Positions 8,663 to 17,629 are shown, numbered from the stretch's first letter. The stretch is 64,000 bases of DNA from Novosphingobium sp. G106 (GCF_019075875.1 NZ_JAHOOZ010000003.1:124001-188000); one strand, 5' to 3'. Notes: generated from the sequence alone by a model not told the origin. Numbers and translations: made by a program.

Positions 8663-8770
8663 GTGTCTCTCCTAGGATGATTGATGTCTCTCAACCAAAC
8701 ATTGAACGTCTGACGGAGGGAGTTCCATCCCGATGATTTTACTGCCTTTTATCGTTTTTTGGTTAATTCG
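8663..8770 (-). promoter_or_regulatory. Promoter region of the heptad-repeat gene (ECF-type candidate)
   Basis: Reading on the minus strand, GGAACT is followed about 16 bases later by CGTTCA and then the ribosome site CTAGGAGAG. GGAAC-type -35 and CGTT-type -10 boxes are typical of ECF sigma promoters. The core CAGACGTTC.ATGT.TGGTT is conserved in the decayed copy upstream at 9340-9400. This links the gene to the sigma factor at 10810, but that link is inference. Confidence 0.4.
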
Positions 8771-9017
8771 GCGTCAACCATCACGCTCTTAGCTCGTCTT
8801 GTCGAAAACTCGGACGCGGCCCCGCTAATCGAACCATTACCTGTTCAATTGTGAACAGCGTTGAAAGCCGGAAGACCGCTTGCCGCGCTGACTTAGGTTA
8901 GGCCGCGGCCTTGTCATCCCGCTGACCCCATCGTTAACGGTGTATTGGCCGTCACTCCGTAGATTTGTACTGTGCTCCAACGCATCACAGGCCTCGCGGC
9001 TGAAGCGTTTTCACGTT

Positions 9018-9242
9018 TCAGCGCCCTCCCATATCGCCTTGGCTTGAGGCCAGCTTCCTGACCTGTTGCTCGCAGCACGCCAAAAGCGCGATGCCTTCGC
9101 GCATTGTGCTAGGACCCAACCGAGCGAGGTCCTGAATCGATCCGTGAAGGGAGGCGAGCTGGTGAGCGGCCTCGCTATTCACGGTTGCGAAGTCCCCCTC
9201 GAATACAACTTTTGGGCTCACCGCGGCAATGCAGCCATTCAC
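9018..9242 (-). CDS. Small hypothetical protein, possibly part of a decayed paralogue
   Basis: A 74-residue reading frame starts at GTG 9242 (VNGCIAAVSPKVVFEG...LASSQGDMGGR). It has no signal peptide, no recognisable motif and no good ribosome site. It lies directly downstream of a degenerate copy of the heptad-repeat gene's promoter and first codons, in another frame, so it may be the scrambled remainder of that copy. Low confidence that it is translated. Confidence 0.2.
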   Translation of the reverse strand: MNGCIAAVSPKVVFEGDFATVNSEAAHQLASLHGSIQDLARLGPSTMREGIALLACCEQQVRKLASSQGDMGGR

Positions 9243-9420
9243 GGCTGAACCGAGAAATCGACCTGTGTGGCCGCAGGCGATGCCTCACCAGCCGCGAAAC
9301 ACAGCGAAGTTGACAAATATCTGACCGAGTTCACGTCATTCTCCTTGGGTTACTATGTCTCGGAACCAGACATAGAACGTCTGGTGGAGACACTTTCGTC
9401 CAAGGGAATTTTCGCGGTAA
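9243..9420 (-). pseudogene. Decayed duplicate of the heptad-repeat gene's promoter and signal sequence
   Basis: On the minus strand a GTG at 9334 begins VNSVRYLSTSLCFAAG, which matches MNSIRYLSPALLFAG of the gene at 8048-8662. It ends at a stop about 31 codons later. Upstream, the CAGACGTTC.ATGT.TGGTT promoter core and an AAGGAGAA ribosome site are also conserved. The coding part after the signal peptide has no heptad repeats. This is a tandem duplication, the second copy of which has lost its reading frame. Confidence 0.6.
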
Positions 9421-9453
9421 GGTGTTTATCCGGCGAGCATTCCGCACCCAGAT

Positions 9454-10764
9454 TCATCTTTTCGGATTTGCGGAAGCCTCCACTCCGACCAAACCATGAC
9501 CGAACGATTGCCTTTCCAATCGGGGGTGAACAGCCGTTTGCGAAAGTCGGGAAACTGCCTGCTGCGCTGACAAGGGATCAGGCATCCGAACATAGTCCGC
9601 AATCTGCCGGCTGATGACTGGGGCGGCGAAAGAGGTTCCGCGGACAATAGTTGCCCGTCCCGATAGGTCGGGCACTGTTGCAATCCCGGGGCCGACAAAA
9701 TCAACGCGTTTCACCCGGCTGGCCTCTGGTAGTAGCCGACCATCCGCATCGGCTCCCGAAACCGCGATTACGCCTGGATAGGAAGCCGGGAAAAGCAGCC
9801 TAGCCGCGGCGCCATCATTGCCGACCGGCGCGACGATGGTGAACCCTTTGCCAATCATCACGCCCGTGACTGTCGCAACCAGGCCGTTGGCAGGGCCTAC
9901 CATGCTTACATTGATGACCGGCACTTTCTGGCTTGCCATCCAACCCAAAGCCCGCACCAGCAGTTCCGTGGTACCGCCGCGTGGACCCGCGCCGAAGATA
10001 TCGGCGGCGAAGATGGTCACTCGTCCGGGCTTGCGCGCAAGCAGGCTGGCAACAGCGGTCCCGTGTAAGCTGGCGATGCTTTCACTCGGCGCGAAATTTC
10101 GGCGCATGATGCGGATTCGCGGCCAGGACTCTACTGTTCCTGCAACACCAGCGTCGATCAGTCCGACCAACGATGTTCCAGACTCGCTCGGCCCGGAAAC
10201 CGCTGGAGTTGTCGATTGTGGCGTGCCACGCAAACCGCTTTGGAAGAACACGTGATTGAGATCATAGTCCCCGCCAGGGTCGATGCGGCGTAGCCGTTCC
10301 AGCGCCCGCTTCGCCGACATACCTTCATGTTCGATGACCGTCAGCGAAATGCCGAAATCGGGCACATCGTTCTGCCGGAGGATAGAGAACCCGGCTCTTT
10401 CAATCCGCGCCAGGCGAACTGCATCCAGACCGGTGCTCAGAACCTCGCCGCGGATAGCCAGCGCACCGTTACGGTCAAGCTCAAAATCTGCGGGCGCCTG
10501 TTTGGCGATAGTGGCAGCCCGATCAGTCTGCTGCCTAGACAATCGTTGATTCTGGACCGCTTCGACCTGTTCCTGGCCGGCTGCGGCACGGCTTGATGCA
10601 TTGCCAGCCCATTCGGGGGGGCCGTGCATAGGCATGTCCCGCGGCATGGGTATCTCACGGGGCACGCCTCGCCCTTGCCCCTGAGCGACCCCGGCAAAAG
10701 CGACTTGGGCAATCAGCGGGATTGCCAGCAATATGGGCAGGCGCATAGCGCTTGTCATTCTCAT
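9454..10764 (-). CDS. Secreted S8 (subtilisin-family) serine peptidase
   Basis: The 436-residue protein has a signal peptide (RLPILLAIPLIAQVAFA), a Pro/Met-rich linker and a pro-region to about residue 190. The S8 catalytic domain then has the triad D204 (VGLIDAGV), H234 (LHGTAVASLL) and S378 (RGTSFAAPV), with the oxyanion Asn N316 in APVGNDG. It acts outside the cytoplasm. ATG 10764 or 10758 are both possible starts; the region upstream holds only 45 bases shared with the divergent sigma-factor gene. S8 peptidases beside ECF sigma/anti-sigma pairs recur in sphingomonads and caulobacters. Cleaving an anti-sigma factor or processing the exported neighbours is a plausible role but is not shown here. 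Confidence 0.88.
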   Translation of the reverse strand: MRMTSAMRLPILLAIPLIAQVAFAGVAQGQGRGVPREIPMPRDMPMHGPPEWAGNASSRAAAGQEQVEAVQNQRLSRQQTDRAATIAKQAPADFELDRNGALAIRGEVLSTGLDAVRLARIERAGFSILRQNDVPDFGISLTVIEHEGMSAKRALERLRRIDPGGDYDLNHVFFQSGLRGTPQSTTPAVSGPSESGTSLVGLIDAGVAGTVESWPRIRIMRRNFAPSESIASLHGTAVASLLARKPGRVTIFAADIFGAGPRGGTTELLVRALGWMASQKVPVINVSMVGPANGLVATVTGVMIGKGFTIVAPVGNDGAAARLLFPASYPGVIAVSGADADGRLLPEASRVKRVDFVGPGIATVPDLSGRATIVRGTSFAAPVISRQIADYVRMPDPLSAQQAVSRLSQTAVHPRLERQSFGHGLVGVEASANPKR

Positions 10765-10809
10765 CCCATCCCCATCGGCCAAACTTGTATAATCAGCAAA
10801 ATATTTTCG
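10765..10809. promoter_or_regulatory. Short divergent promoter region (S8 peptidase / sigma factor)
   Basis: Only 45 bases separate the two opposite start codons. The stretch is AT-rich for this window and contains TTGTATAATCAG, which includes a TATAAT-like -10 on the plus strand. Both genes probably draw overlapping promoters from here, which suggests shared control, if the upstream sigma start (10810) is right. Confidence 0.4.
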
Positions 10810-11379
10810 ATGCAGCAGCGCCCTCAAAGGAATAAACGACCGGGCCCAGACGTTCCTTCCACAAGGAAGCAGATATTGTCCGACGTGAGACGCCAAATTG
10901 TTGCTTTGCTCCCGCGTCTGCGCCGACTGGCCTGGGTCATTGCGAGAAATGATCAGGATAGTGACGATCTGCTGCAAATGACCATCGAGCGGGCGCTTGC
11001 TCGAAGCGACAGTTGGGTGCCGGGTACGCGGCTCGACCTGTGGATTTTCAGAATTATGAAGAACCTTTGGATCGATGAAATCAGAACTCGCAACCGCTGG
11101 GGCCGGCTCGTCGAGAGTTTGCCCGATTCAGACGAGATCGACGACCGGGGCGCCGCGGCTGATGCCCTGCTGGATGCAATGGAACTGGCGAGAATCAAGG
11201 CTCGGGTTGACGCCCTGCCCGACGAACAGCGCATGGCTGTAAAGCTCGTACTCCTCGGGCATTACTCGTACACTGAGGCAGCCTCCATTCTGGAAATCCC
11301 AGAAGGCACGTTGACCAGCCGCCTCGCGCGTGGCCGGGCGGCATTGCTTCGCCATTATCAAGGCGGTGGAACACGGTAA
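10810..11379 (+). CDS. ECF-type RNA polymerase sigma factor
   Basis: The protein (189 residues from ATG 10810) has region 2 (LPRLRRLAWVIARNDQDSDDLLQMTIERALARSDSW) with the DxxDLLQ core-binding motif, a WIFRIMKNLWIDEIRTRNR segment, and region 4 (LPDEQRMAVKLVLLGHYSYTEAASILEIPEGTLTSRLARGRAALL) with a helix-turn-helix. The length is normal for a group 4 sigma factor. The ATG at 10810 has no good ribosome site; a TTG at 10876 is preceded by AAGGAAG and would give 167 residues starting just before region 2, so the shorter form is a real alternative. The stop (TAA) shares one base with the anti-sigma ATG. Promoters like that at 8663-8770 are possible targets. Confidence 0.88.
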   Translation: MQQRPQRNKRPGPDVPSTRKQILSDVRRQIVALLPRLRRLAWVIARNDQDSDDLLQMTIERALARSDSWVPGTRLDLWIFRIMKNLWIDEIRTRNRWGRLVESLPDSDEIDDRGAAADALLDAMELARIKARVDALPDEQRMAVKLVLLGHYSYTEAASILEIPEGTLTSRLARGRAALLRHYQGGGTR

Positions 11380-12098
11380 TGAGCGACCCTGTGGAAGAAA
11401 CTGTCATCGCATATGTTGATGGGTGCATGGACGGTGAAGCAGTAGCCGCGTTTGAGGCGAAGCTGGCAGAAGATCCGGTGCTTGCCGAACGCGTCTCCTC
11501 CCACCGCTGGATGGCTCGGCAAATTGTGGCCGCTTATGGGCCGCCGCCCGAAGAAGGTGTCGATGAAACTTTGATCGCACGCCTCGGGCTGGGCAATGAC
11601 AGTGTTGCTGTAATTCCTGGCTTTGTTCACCTCACTGCACGGCGTGGAGTCGTGTGGACGGCCCGCTTTGCCGCGCTCGCCGCGAGTCTCGTGGTCGGCA
11701 TATTCGTCGGACAAAGGCTGTTGATGCCGGACACATCATTGATCCCTGGGCCTGATGGGCAAGTGACGGCCAGCGGAGTGCTAGCTACGGGCCTGTCAAA
11801 CCAATTAGCAGGAGAACAGGGAGCTGTCCTCATTGGCGTCTCGTTCCGGACGGCGACTGGTATTTGCCGAACATTCCGAACAACACAAGGTCTCAGCGGG
11901 CTTGGCTGTCGTGAGGGCGCACAGTGGCGTTTGCCGGTGATTGTTAGTGCCGTCTCTGCGCAGAAGGCACCCACCGAGTACCAGCTGGCAAGCGGAGAGA
12001 TACCGTCGCAGGTAATGGCGGAGGTAGACCGAAGGATTAAGGGCGAACCGCTTACCAAAGCGGAAGAAACTCGGCTCAAAGCCGTTGGCTGGCGCTGA
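11379..12098 (+). CDS. Membrane-anchored anti-sigma factor
   Basis: The 239-residue protein is encoded directly after the sigma gene (TAATG overlap). The cytoplasmic N-terminus has the short anti-sigma helix bundle (ETVIAYVDGCMDGEAVAAFEAKLAEDPVLAERVSSHRWM), without the HxxxCxxC zinc motif. One transmembrane helix spans about residues 95-114 (FAALAASLVVGIFVG). The periplasmic part of about 120 residues contains two cysteines (C about 163 and 176 in GICRTF and GLGCREG), which could be a redox or structural pair. Topology and genetic linkage fit sequestration of the sigma factor until a periplasmic signal, perhaps proteolysis, releases it. Confidence 0.82.
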   Translation: MSDPVEETVIAYVDGCMDGEAVAAFEAKLAEDPVLAERVSSHRWMARQIVAAYGPPPEEGVDETLIARLGLGNDSVAVIPGFVHLTARRGVVWTARFAALAASLVVGIFVGQRLLMPDTSLIPGPDGQVTASGVLATGLSNQLAGEQGAVLIGVSFRTATGICRTFRTTQGLSGLGCREGAQWRLPVIVSAVSAQKAPTEYQLASGEIPSQVMAEVDRRIKGEPLTKAEETRLKAVGWR

Positions 12099-12750
12099 GC
12101 CGACTTGCCTCGACTTCGGCGGAAGTGTCTTTTTCAGCCATATCTGGGGCGTGTTCGGCGCCACGGCGTTATATGGCCAAGGAGATCCCGGGATCGCAAT
12201 TCTAAAAGCCCTCTTATTTATGGGCTCCCTGCCGGTGCGAGATCTTGAAAGCTAAGGGGCTGAAAGCTGTCGCCACGAAGGCGAAGGCGAAGGCGAAGGC
12301 GCGCCGGAGCGCGAGGAGCGAGCAGGCCAAGCTTAGCCACCTGACTGACGAGTAGTCCAAGGATGGGTTTCCTGATGGCCGCGGCATCGCCGCTCACACA
12401 GTGACTCTCGCCTTCATATTTGATGCGGTTTCCGACTATCGCGCCCAGGTAAAACAGCTGATCTTTGGCAGAAAATGCCACCGTGATCAACTATTGGTCA
12501 AGTAGCGGCTGACAGATTGTAAATAGGCGTCGATCCGGGACCCCATATCAGCGTGCAATAGTGACCCCCTTAGAGAGTTCTGGGCGGTTGTCCCGGTAGT
12601 CCATAGGAGGGACCCACGGCCGGCGCCGCGCGCCCCCCCCAAGCGCTGGCGGTGACGGCCGTGGGAGGTTCCTGTGGACCCACCGGGTCAACCGCCGGGT
12701 GGGGGGTCCGGGGGGAGGGTTTTTAACTCCGGTTCCTGAGCCGCCAGCTG
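12099..12750. other. Intergenic region with GAAGGC repeats and a GC-rich inverted repeat
   Basis: No intact gene is supported in these 650 bases. At 12277-12300 there is a perfect (GAAGGC)x4. In one plus-strand frame it reads a Lys/Ala-rich tail (ATKAKAKAKARRSARSEQAK) ending at a stop near 12354, without a start. At 12613-12665 a 9-bp inverted repeat (CCCACGGCC / GGCCGTGGG) flanks a run of eight C residues. The latter may be the end of an unidentified insertion sequence. Confidence 0.35.
12277..12300 (+). repeat. (GAAGGC)x4 hexanucleotide repeat
   Basis: Four perfect tandem copies of GAAGGC. On the plus strand this encodes KAKAKAKA in a Lys/Ala-rich frame that has no start codon. Confidence 0.8.
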
Positions 12751-12957
12751 TCATTGCCGGTCTCGATAACCATCGATCGCGGACTGCAGCGCCATCTTGT
12801 CCGGATCGATGGTTCGCTTGGCCTTTGTCCTAGGCAGGCCAGGCACCTGTGCTGCTAGCACCCAAGACTTGCTGCTCAGTTCGATAGCGAAAACAAGCGT
12901 GCTATCGTAATGGAGAGTTTCGGCGATACGCGACTCCGGCATGACAAGGACTCCCAC
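12751..12957 (-). pseudogene. N-terminal fragment of an IS110-family transposase
   Basis: The 68 codons read SRIAETLHYDSTLVFAIELSSKSWVLAAQVPGLPRTKAKRTIDPDKMALQSAIDGYRD. This resembles the N-terminus of IS110 transposases of the rhizobial type, where FAIELSSKSW corresponds to the first strand and a Glu/Asp position of the DEDD domain. The frame ends in GC-rich sequence at 12751, so nearly the whole catalytic domain is missing. It is unrelated to the element that follows at 13164. Confidence 0.6.
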
Positions 12958-13163
12958 TGCTTGAGATGGCGCAGCCTAACCTGCTTGCGCCGCCAATCAT
13001 GGGATCTGTTCGCGCAGCACCGCATGGCTGCTGGCCCTGATGAAGTCCGCAGGCTGGCTCCCTAATCACGTCATCGCGCTCGAAGCGCTGTGACCCCCTG
13101 GGTTTCACCAACCCCCGGTCTGACCGGTTCGTCATCACTACTGAGCTGCTCCAACGCATCCCA
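12958..13163 (-). ncRNA. Non-coding right end of an IS1111-like element; candidate guide RNA
   Basis: This region lies 3' of the broken transposase at 13164-14209. It holds no protein. Its block at 13031-13052 (reverse strand GCGGACTTCATCAGGGCCAG) matches the 3' flank of the intact element at 5341-5363. By analogy with IS1111-group elements this end may encode the RNA that pairs with target and donor DNA. Confidence 0.4.
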
Positions 13164-14209
13164 TCACGCGTCTATCGAGCGATCGGGATCTCCTTTTGCG
13201 GCAACGGCGTAGACCTCCTTCCGCGTCATCACGGCCCAGGCGATCCGGGCCGTTTTGTTGGCGAGCGCCACTGTCGCGATCTTCGTAGGCTTGCGCTCGA
13301 GCAGGCGCGCCATCCACGGTTGGCGAGCGGCGTTCTTACGCGCCATCCGCATCACCGCTGTCGCACGGACGACGAGCAGCCGGCGAAGATAGCCGTCGCC
13401 CTGCTTGGTTATTCCGCCCAGTCGCTCCTTGCCGCCTGAACTTTGCGGTCGAGGTGTGAGCCCCAGCCAGGCGGCGAACTGCCGGCCTGACCGGAACAGA
13501 GAGGCGTCGGGACCGCTGCCGCAATGGCCGAGGCCGTAATCGGGCCAATGCCCGGGATGGTCGCCAGCCGCCGGCTGGTCTCATCGTTGCGATGCCATGC
13601 CAGGATCTGCGCTTCCAGGCGGTCGATCTCGGTGGCGAGCGCCCTCAACTGAGCGGCAATGCCATGAAGGGCTGAACGCGCGTGAGCGGGAAACCTGTCC
13701 TGCTCTTCGTTCAGGGCCTTCAGGGAAGCTGCTACGCCGCCCGCCCCCAAACCCGTCACGATCCCGTACTCAGCTAAGTGGCCGCGAAGTGCGTTGATCA
13801 GCATGGTGCGCTGCCGGACCATCAAGTCGCGACTCTTGTGAAGCATCAGGACCGCTTGCTGCTCAACCGACTTCACAGCGACGAAGCGCATAGTCGGTCG
13901 GGTAACCGCTTCGCAGATTGCTTCGGCATCGGCCGCATCGGTCTTCCCGCGCTTCACGTACGGCTTAACATAGGCCGGCGGCATCAGGCGCACCTCATGC
14001 CCGATCGCCATCAACTCGCGCGCCCAGTGATGCGCTGAAGCGCAGGCTTCCATGCCAACCAGGCAAGGGGATAGCTCAGCGAAAAACCGGATAACCTCGG
14101 AACGGCGCAGCTTGCGCCGGATCAGCACTGCGCCATCGGCGGCAATGGCGTGTACCTGAAACACACTCTTCGCCAGATCCAATCCGACGGTGACAACCTC
14201 CTGCTCCAT
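13164..14209 (-). pseudogene. IS110-family (IS1111-like) transposase with one frameshift
   Basis: From ATG 14209 the protein reads VTVGLDLAKSVFQVHA, GMEACASAHHWARE and KRGKTDAADAEAICEAVTRPTMRF, a complete DEDD domain. The C-terminal half runs to PGIGPITASAIAAAVP near 13515, where one base is missing. The next frame then continues through RQFAAWLGLTPR, SSGGKERLGGITKQGDGYLRR and NKTARIAWAVMTRKEVYAVA to the stop at 13164. Only this single indel separates it from an intact gene. It is closely related to the intact copy at 4173-5204 by N-terminal sequence. Confidence 0.88.
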
Positions 14210-14306
14210 GGAACGACTCCTAGACGTGGACCTACAACGACCACATCATCGCACAGCTACGCTGGTGCGGAGGTCGTCCACCACATCACGTCAGTGGACG
14301 TACATC

Positions 14307-14528
14307 ATGACAACGAAGCGGATTACCTCCGGCGATGAATGGAAGAAGCGGAAAGCCTACCTGGCCACCCGCCCCTACGCCACCTTGCCGGCCGGTGCAA
14401 TTCTGTCTGAGGAGCCGCTAGGTGTCATCACCGCCTGCGACAAAGCTTTTGGGCCAACAAGGCGGCCCGACGGCCGCGTCCCTGTCTGGGTGAGACCCAT
14501 CCACCGAGGCGTCGCCGCGAAGTATTAA
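14307..14528 (+). CDS. Small hypothetical protein (73 residues)
   Basis: MTTKRITSGDEWKKRKAYLATRPYATLPAGAILSEEPLGV... ends RGVAAKY. It is basic at the N-terminus and lacks signal peptide, membrane segment or known motif. It starts about 100 bp outside the IS110 transposase, so it may be either a real small gene or a frame created by the insertion. No strong ribosome site is seen (upstream TGGACGTACATC). Confidence 0.3.
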   Translation: MTTKRITSGDEWKKRKAYLATRPYATLPAGAILSEEPLGVITACDKAFGPTRRPDGRVPVWVRPIHRGVAAKY

Positions 14529-14607
14529 CTTTGCTAACCTTCGCGTGACACCCGAACTTAATCATTTGAGCCGATTATGGCCCTCGACGGCATAGGGGCT
14601 TTCCAGC

Positions 14608-16530
14608 ATGAGTGTGTTCTACGTTTCGACCAGTGCGGACTTGTCCGCAGCGTCCGTGTCGGCAAAGGCCGGCGACGTCATCAGCCTGGCGAGCGGAACC
14701 TACTCGGCGCTTTGGTTGGACGGGCTTAATTTTTCGTCCACTGTGACGATCACCTCGACTGACCCGAACAATCCTGCTGTTTTGACAGGCCTAAATGTCC
14801 AAGGTAGCAGCAATCTTGCGTTCACCAATCTGGGCTTGGCTGGCCAGGCAGACGGCAAGATTTACGATTTCGGCGTTCTCGGATCCTCCAATATCTCGTT
14901 CGACCATGTCAGCGTTAGTGGCCCCGCTCTCGGCTCCGGCGGCGAGAAGATGTTCGGACTCTACATCAGAGGCAGCAGCGGTATTAGCGTCACCAATAGC
15001 GAATTTACCGAGCTGCAAAACGGCATATTTGCCTACAATAGTAATGGCGTGATCGTCTCTGGTAACGCATTTCACGATTTGCAATCGGATGGCGTTCAAA
15101 GCTCCAACACATCTCACCTGAGCGTATCTGACAACTTCTTCACTGACTTCCATCCGCAGAGCGGTGATCATCCCGATGCAATCCAGATTTTCACATCAGG
15201 CCAAGCCGGACCAACTACCGACATTTCGATCTCCGGTAACGTGGTGGCTCGGGGAACTGGTGATGCAGCCCAAGGTATCTTCATTACCGACGAGGCAGGA
15301 ACGACATTTCAGAATGTGTCGATCACGGACAATCTGCTGATCGGCACGATGTGGAATGCTATCATGCTCACCGGGGCAACGAGCGGAACGATCACAAACA
15401 ACACGGTCCTCGGGTATCCCGATATGCTGGCATTCTTGCGCATGGATTCCTCGCCGGTGACGGTGGCGGGTAACTCGGCGACAGCCTACGTCACCGGCGC
15501 GTACGGCAACGCGGTACCTCCTGATAACTCGCTCGCAACTGCGCCACTCGATTGTGGCGCCTACGTGCTGTCTAACTGGTATGCAGCGCACGCGCTGCCC
15601 GCTTTTTTCGATGGTTCAACAGCGGTGATGTCAGCTGAATTGGGCTTTTCTTTGAATATTCCGACACTAAGCGCAAGCACTTCACTTTTTAGTGATACCA
15701 CCCTCCACGCGCCCGTTGTTTATTACGGGTCAGATGGAGCAGACGTCCTCGACGCCCAAGCGCTGAACGCTGACATCATTTATGGCGGTGCCGGCAATGA
15801 CATTCTTTACGGGAAGGGCAGTGGAGCAGTGCTCAACGGCGGCACGGGCGACGATACGTATTATATCCGAAGTGCGGGTGACCTGGCGGTCGAGAAGTCG
15901 GGTGAAGGGCTCGATCAGGTCTTTTCTTCGATCGATTACACCTTAGGGGCAAATATCGAGCGACTTACCCTTGTCGGCACGGCGCTCAATGGTTCCGGCA
16001 ATGAGCTGGACAATCAGATATTCGGGAACGATTCTGGCGATCTGCTTCACGGCCTGGCTGGTAATGATGTGCTCCAAGGCGGTGCAGGAAATGATATCCT
16101 CTTTGGCGATGACGGCAACGACACGCTTAAGGGTGGTCCCGGTGACGATCAATTGCATGGCGGTGCTGGAAACGACATTATTGAAGGCGGCGTCGGCAAC
16201 GACAAGATGTGGGGGGATGCCGGTGCCGATAAATTTATATTTCGCGATGAAAGCGTAAAAGCACATGACTCTGATGAAATTTTTGGTTTCGAAAGAGGCG
16301 TAGATAAAATCGACCTCAGCGCGATTGATGCAAACATAAATGCCAGAGGAAATAACGCATTCAAGCTAATTGGCGCGCAAGACTTCCACCACTCCAGTGG
16401 AGAGCTGCAAGCCAAGCCTTACGGCGATGGGATCATGGTGTCGGGTGACGTCAACGGGGACGGATCTCCCGACTTTCAAATTCTCGTACATAACATAGCT
16501 GCTCTTTCAAAGAGCGATTTTGTACTTTGA
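14608..16530 (+). CDS. Right-handed beta-helix protein with C-terminal RTX repeats
   Basis: The 640-residue protein lacks a signal peptide. Residues 1-330 are a parallel beta-helix with repeating N/S-rich rungs (GSSNLAFTNLGLAG, GSSNISFDHVSVSG, GSSGISVTNSEFTE, NSNGVIVSGNAFHD, NTSHLSVSDNFFTD). This resembles pectate lyases and mannuronan C5-epimerases, and SGDHPDAIQIF is a possible active-site loop. Residues about 370-560 hold at least seven glycine-rich calcium-binding nonapeptides (GGAGNDILYG, GLAGNDVLQG, GGAGNDILFG, GDDGNDTLKG, GGPGDDQLHG, GGAGNDIIEG, GGVGNDKMWG). The C-terminus (FGFERGVDKIDLSAID...FQILVHN) is a serralysin-type secretion domain. Type I secretion is expected, but no exporter is in the window. 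The substrate, probably a polysaccharide, is unknown. Confidence 0.85.
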   Translation: MSVFYVSTSADLSAASVSAKAGDVISLASGTYSALWLDGLNFSSTVTITSTDPNNPAVLTGLNVQGSSNLAFTNLGLAGQADGKIYDFGVLGSSNISFDHVSVSGPALGSGGEKMFGLYIRGSSGISVTNSEFTELQNGIFAYNSNGVIVSGNAFHDLQSDGVQSSNTSHLSVSDNFFTDFHPQSGDHPDAIQIFTSGQAGPTTDISISGNVVARGTGDAAQGIFITDEAGTTFQNVSITDNLLIGTMWNAIMLTGATSGTITNNTVLGYPDMLAFLRMDSSPVTVAGNSATAYVTGAYGNAVPPDNSLATAPLDCGAYVLSNWYAAHALPAFFDGSTAVMSAELGFSLNIPTLSASTSLFSDTTLHAPVVYYGSDGADVLDAQALNADIIYGGAGNDILYGKGSGAVLNGGTGDDTYYIRSAGDLAVEKSGEGLDQVFSSIDYTLGANIERLTLVGTALNGSGNELDNQIFGNDSGDLLHGLAGNDVLQGGAGNDILFGDDGNDTLKGGPGDDQLHGGAGNDIIEGGVGNDKMWGDAGADKFIFRDESVKAHDSDEIFGFERGVDKIDLSAIDANINARGNNAFKLIGAQDFHHSSGELQAKPYGDGIMVSGDVNGDGSPDFQILVHNIAALSKSDFVL

Positions 16531-17629
16531 TTTTCCAAGAAGGCGCTGCCCATCCGGGCGGGACAAAAAGTTTCTGATAACGCAGCGCGCCTGCGGCCGT
16601 CGCGAAAGGTAGCACGTGAAGGCTCTAAGCGAACGGATGCTTTCAATATCGTGACGTCTTGACTTGAGCCTTCAAAACGCCTCCATCTTGGCACGTCCGG
16701 GCGGGGTTTTTGAATAGCTCAGCATGCCATAAGCAAAGAGTAGGCAAGCGAGCTCGACGTCGATGCCGCGGAGGCGGGCCCCAAAGCCGATCAAGGCGGC
16801 TTGCGGCCCCTCTGAATGCTCCAAGATCAATCCCAGTCGCTCTCGGCCGGCGTCTGATCTTTGAATTCCTAGATAGGGAACAGCTGCGGCCCCGCGCCGC
16901 TACTAGCGCGCGGGGTGCTGCATCATGCACGATATCGTTGCCGGACCCATCGCACCAGTCGGTGGAGATCTCCACCGTAACAACGCGCCATCGCTCCGAC
17001 TGCCATAGATCCAGTTCCTTTCCTGCCAACTTACGACGGCGGACCGCGGGCACCCGACCTGCTTCAGGCAGGAACGCCAGTGCAGGTTGGGATAACCGGT
17101 GCTCCCTCACAAGGCCCTCGCTTCTCCTCGAGGTCGGCATGTGGCCGCCTGGTGATTAGTGGGTTGCTACACCCATGGCGACCTCGTCGCTTTTCCCGCG
17201 TTAGCCCACATCCCCAGAGACCGCGATCATACTTCCTTCCCTTTCACGCAGTGCCCCCACTTGCGTTTGTGCCATTCCGGCGCGTTCATGAATCTTGCGA
17301 AATAACAATGCAACGACCGATAAAGGATAAGGTATTCTGAATTCGGAGCGTCTTTTGGGCGCACATTGGGAGCATGCGCACAATGACAGGCCCCTCATCG
17401 ACAATAAATTAACAGATTATCGAAATATCCCAAGCCTCGCGGCAAAAACTGATTTGATGAATATAACATTGCGAGAATCGAGTTTCAATACTCATCTTAC
17501 GACCCCCTATATGTCTATCTTTTTCATGATTTTTGGCAATTGTTCGACATTTATTCAATACAATCATCGAACCTCATTGGCGATCACGCCCACAATGAGT
17601 TGCTTTGATCAAAGTGGGGAAAGGACAAC
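16531..17629. other. 1.1-kb region between the two large secreted-type genes
   Basis: Nothing intact is supported. On the minus strand 16672-16865 holds a protein-like stretch without a start (described separately). 17340-17620 is strikingly AT-rich for this window and lies upstream of the gene at 17630, so it may hold its promoter, but I cannot assign boxes. Frames of 150-165 codons elsewhere in the region have no recognisable motif. Confidence 0.35.
16672..16866 (-). pseudogene. C-terminal remnant of an unidentified protein
   Basis: One minus-strand frame reads AVPYLGIQRSDAGRERLGLILEHSEGPQAALIGFGARLRGIDVELACLLFAYGMLSYSK and ends at a TGA at 16672-16674. Composition and hydrophobic pattern look protein-like, but two TAG codons precede it and there is no start. 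It may be the tail of a gene cut by rearrangement. The family is not recognised. Confidence 0.3.

Noticed and set aside
16643..17140. 165-codon minus-strand frame
   Set aside because: Arg-rich low-complexity translation with no motif; the better protein-like signal in part of this stretch is in another frame.
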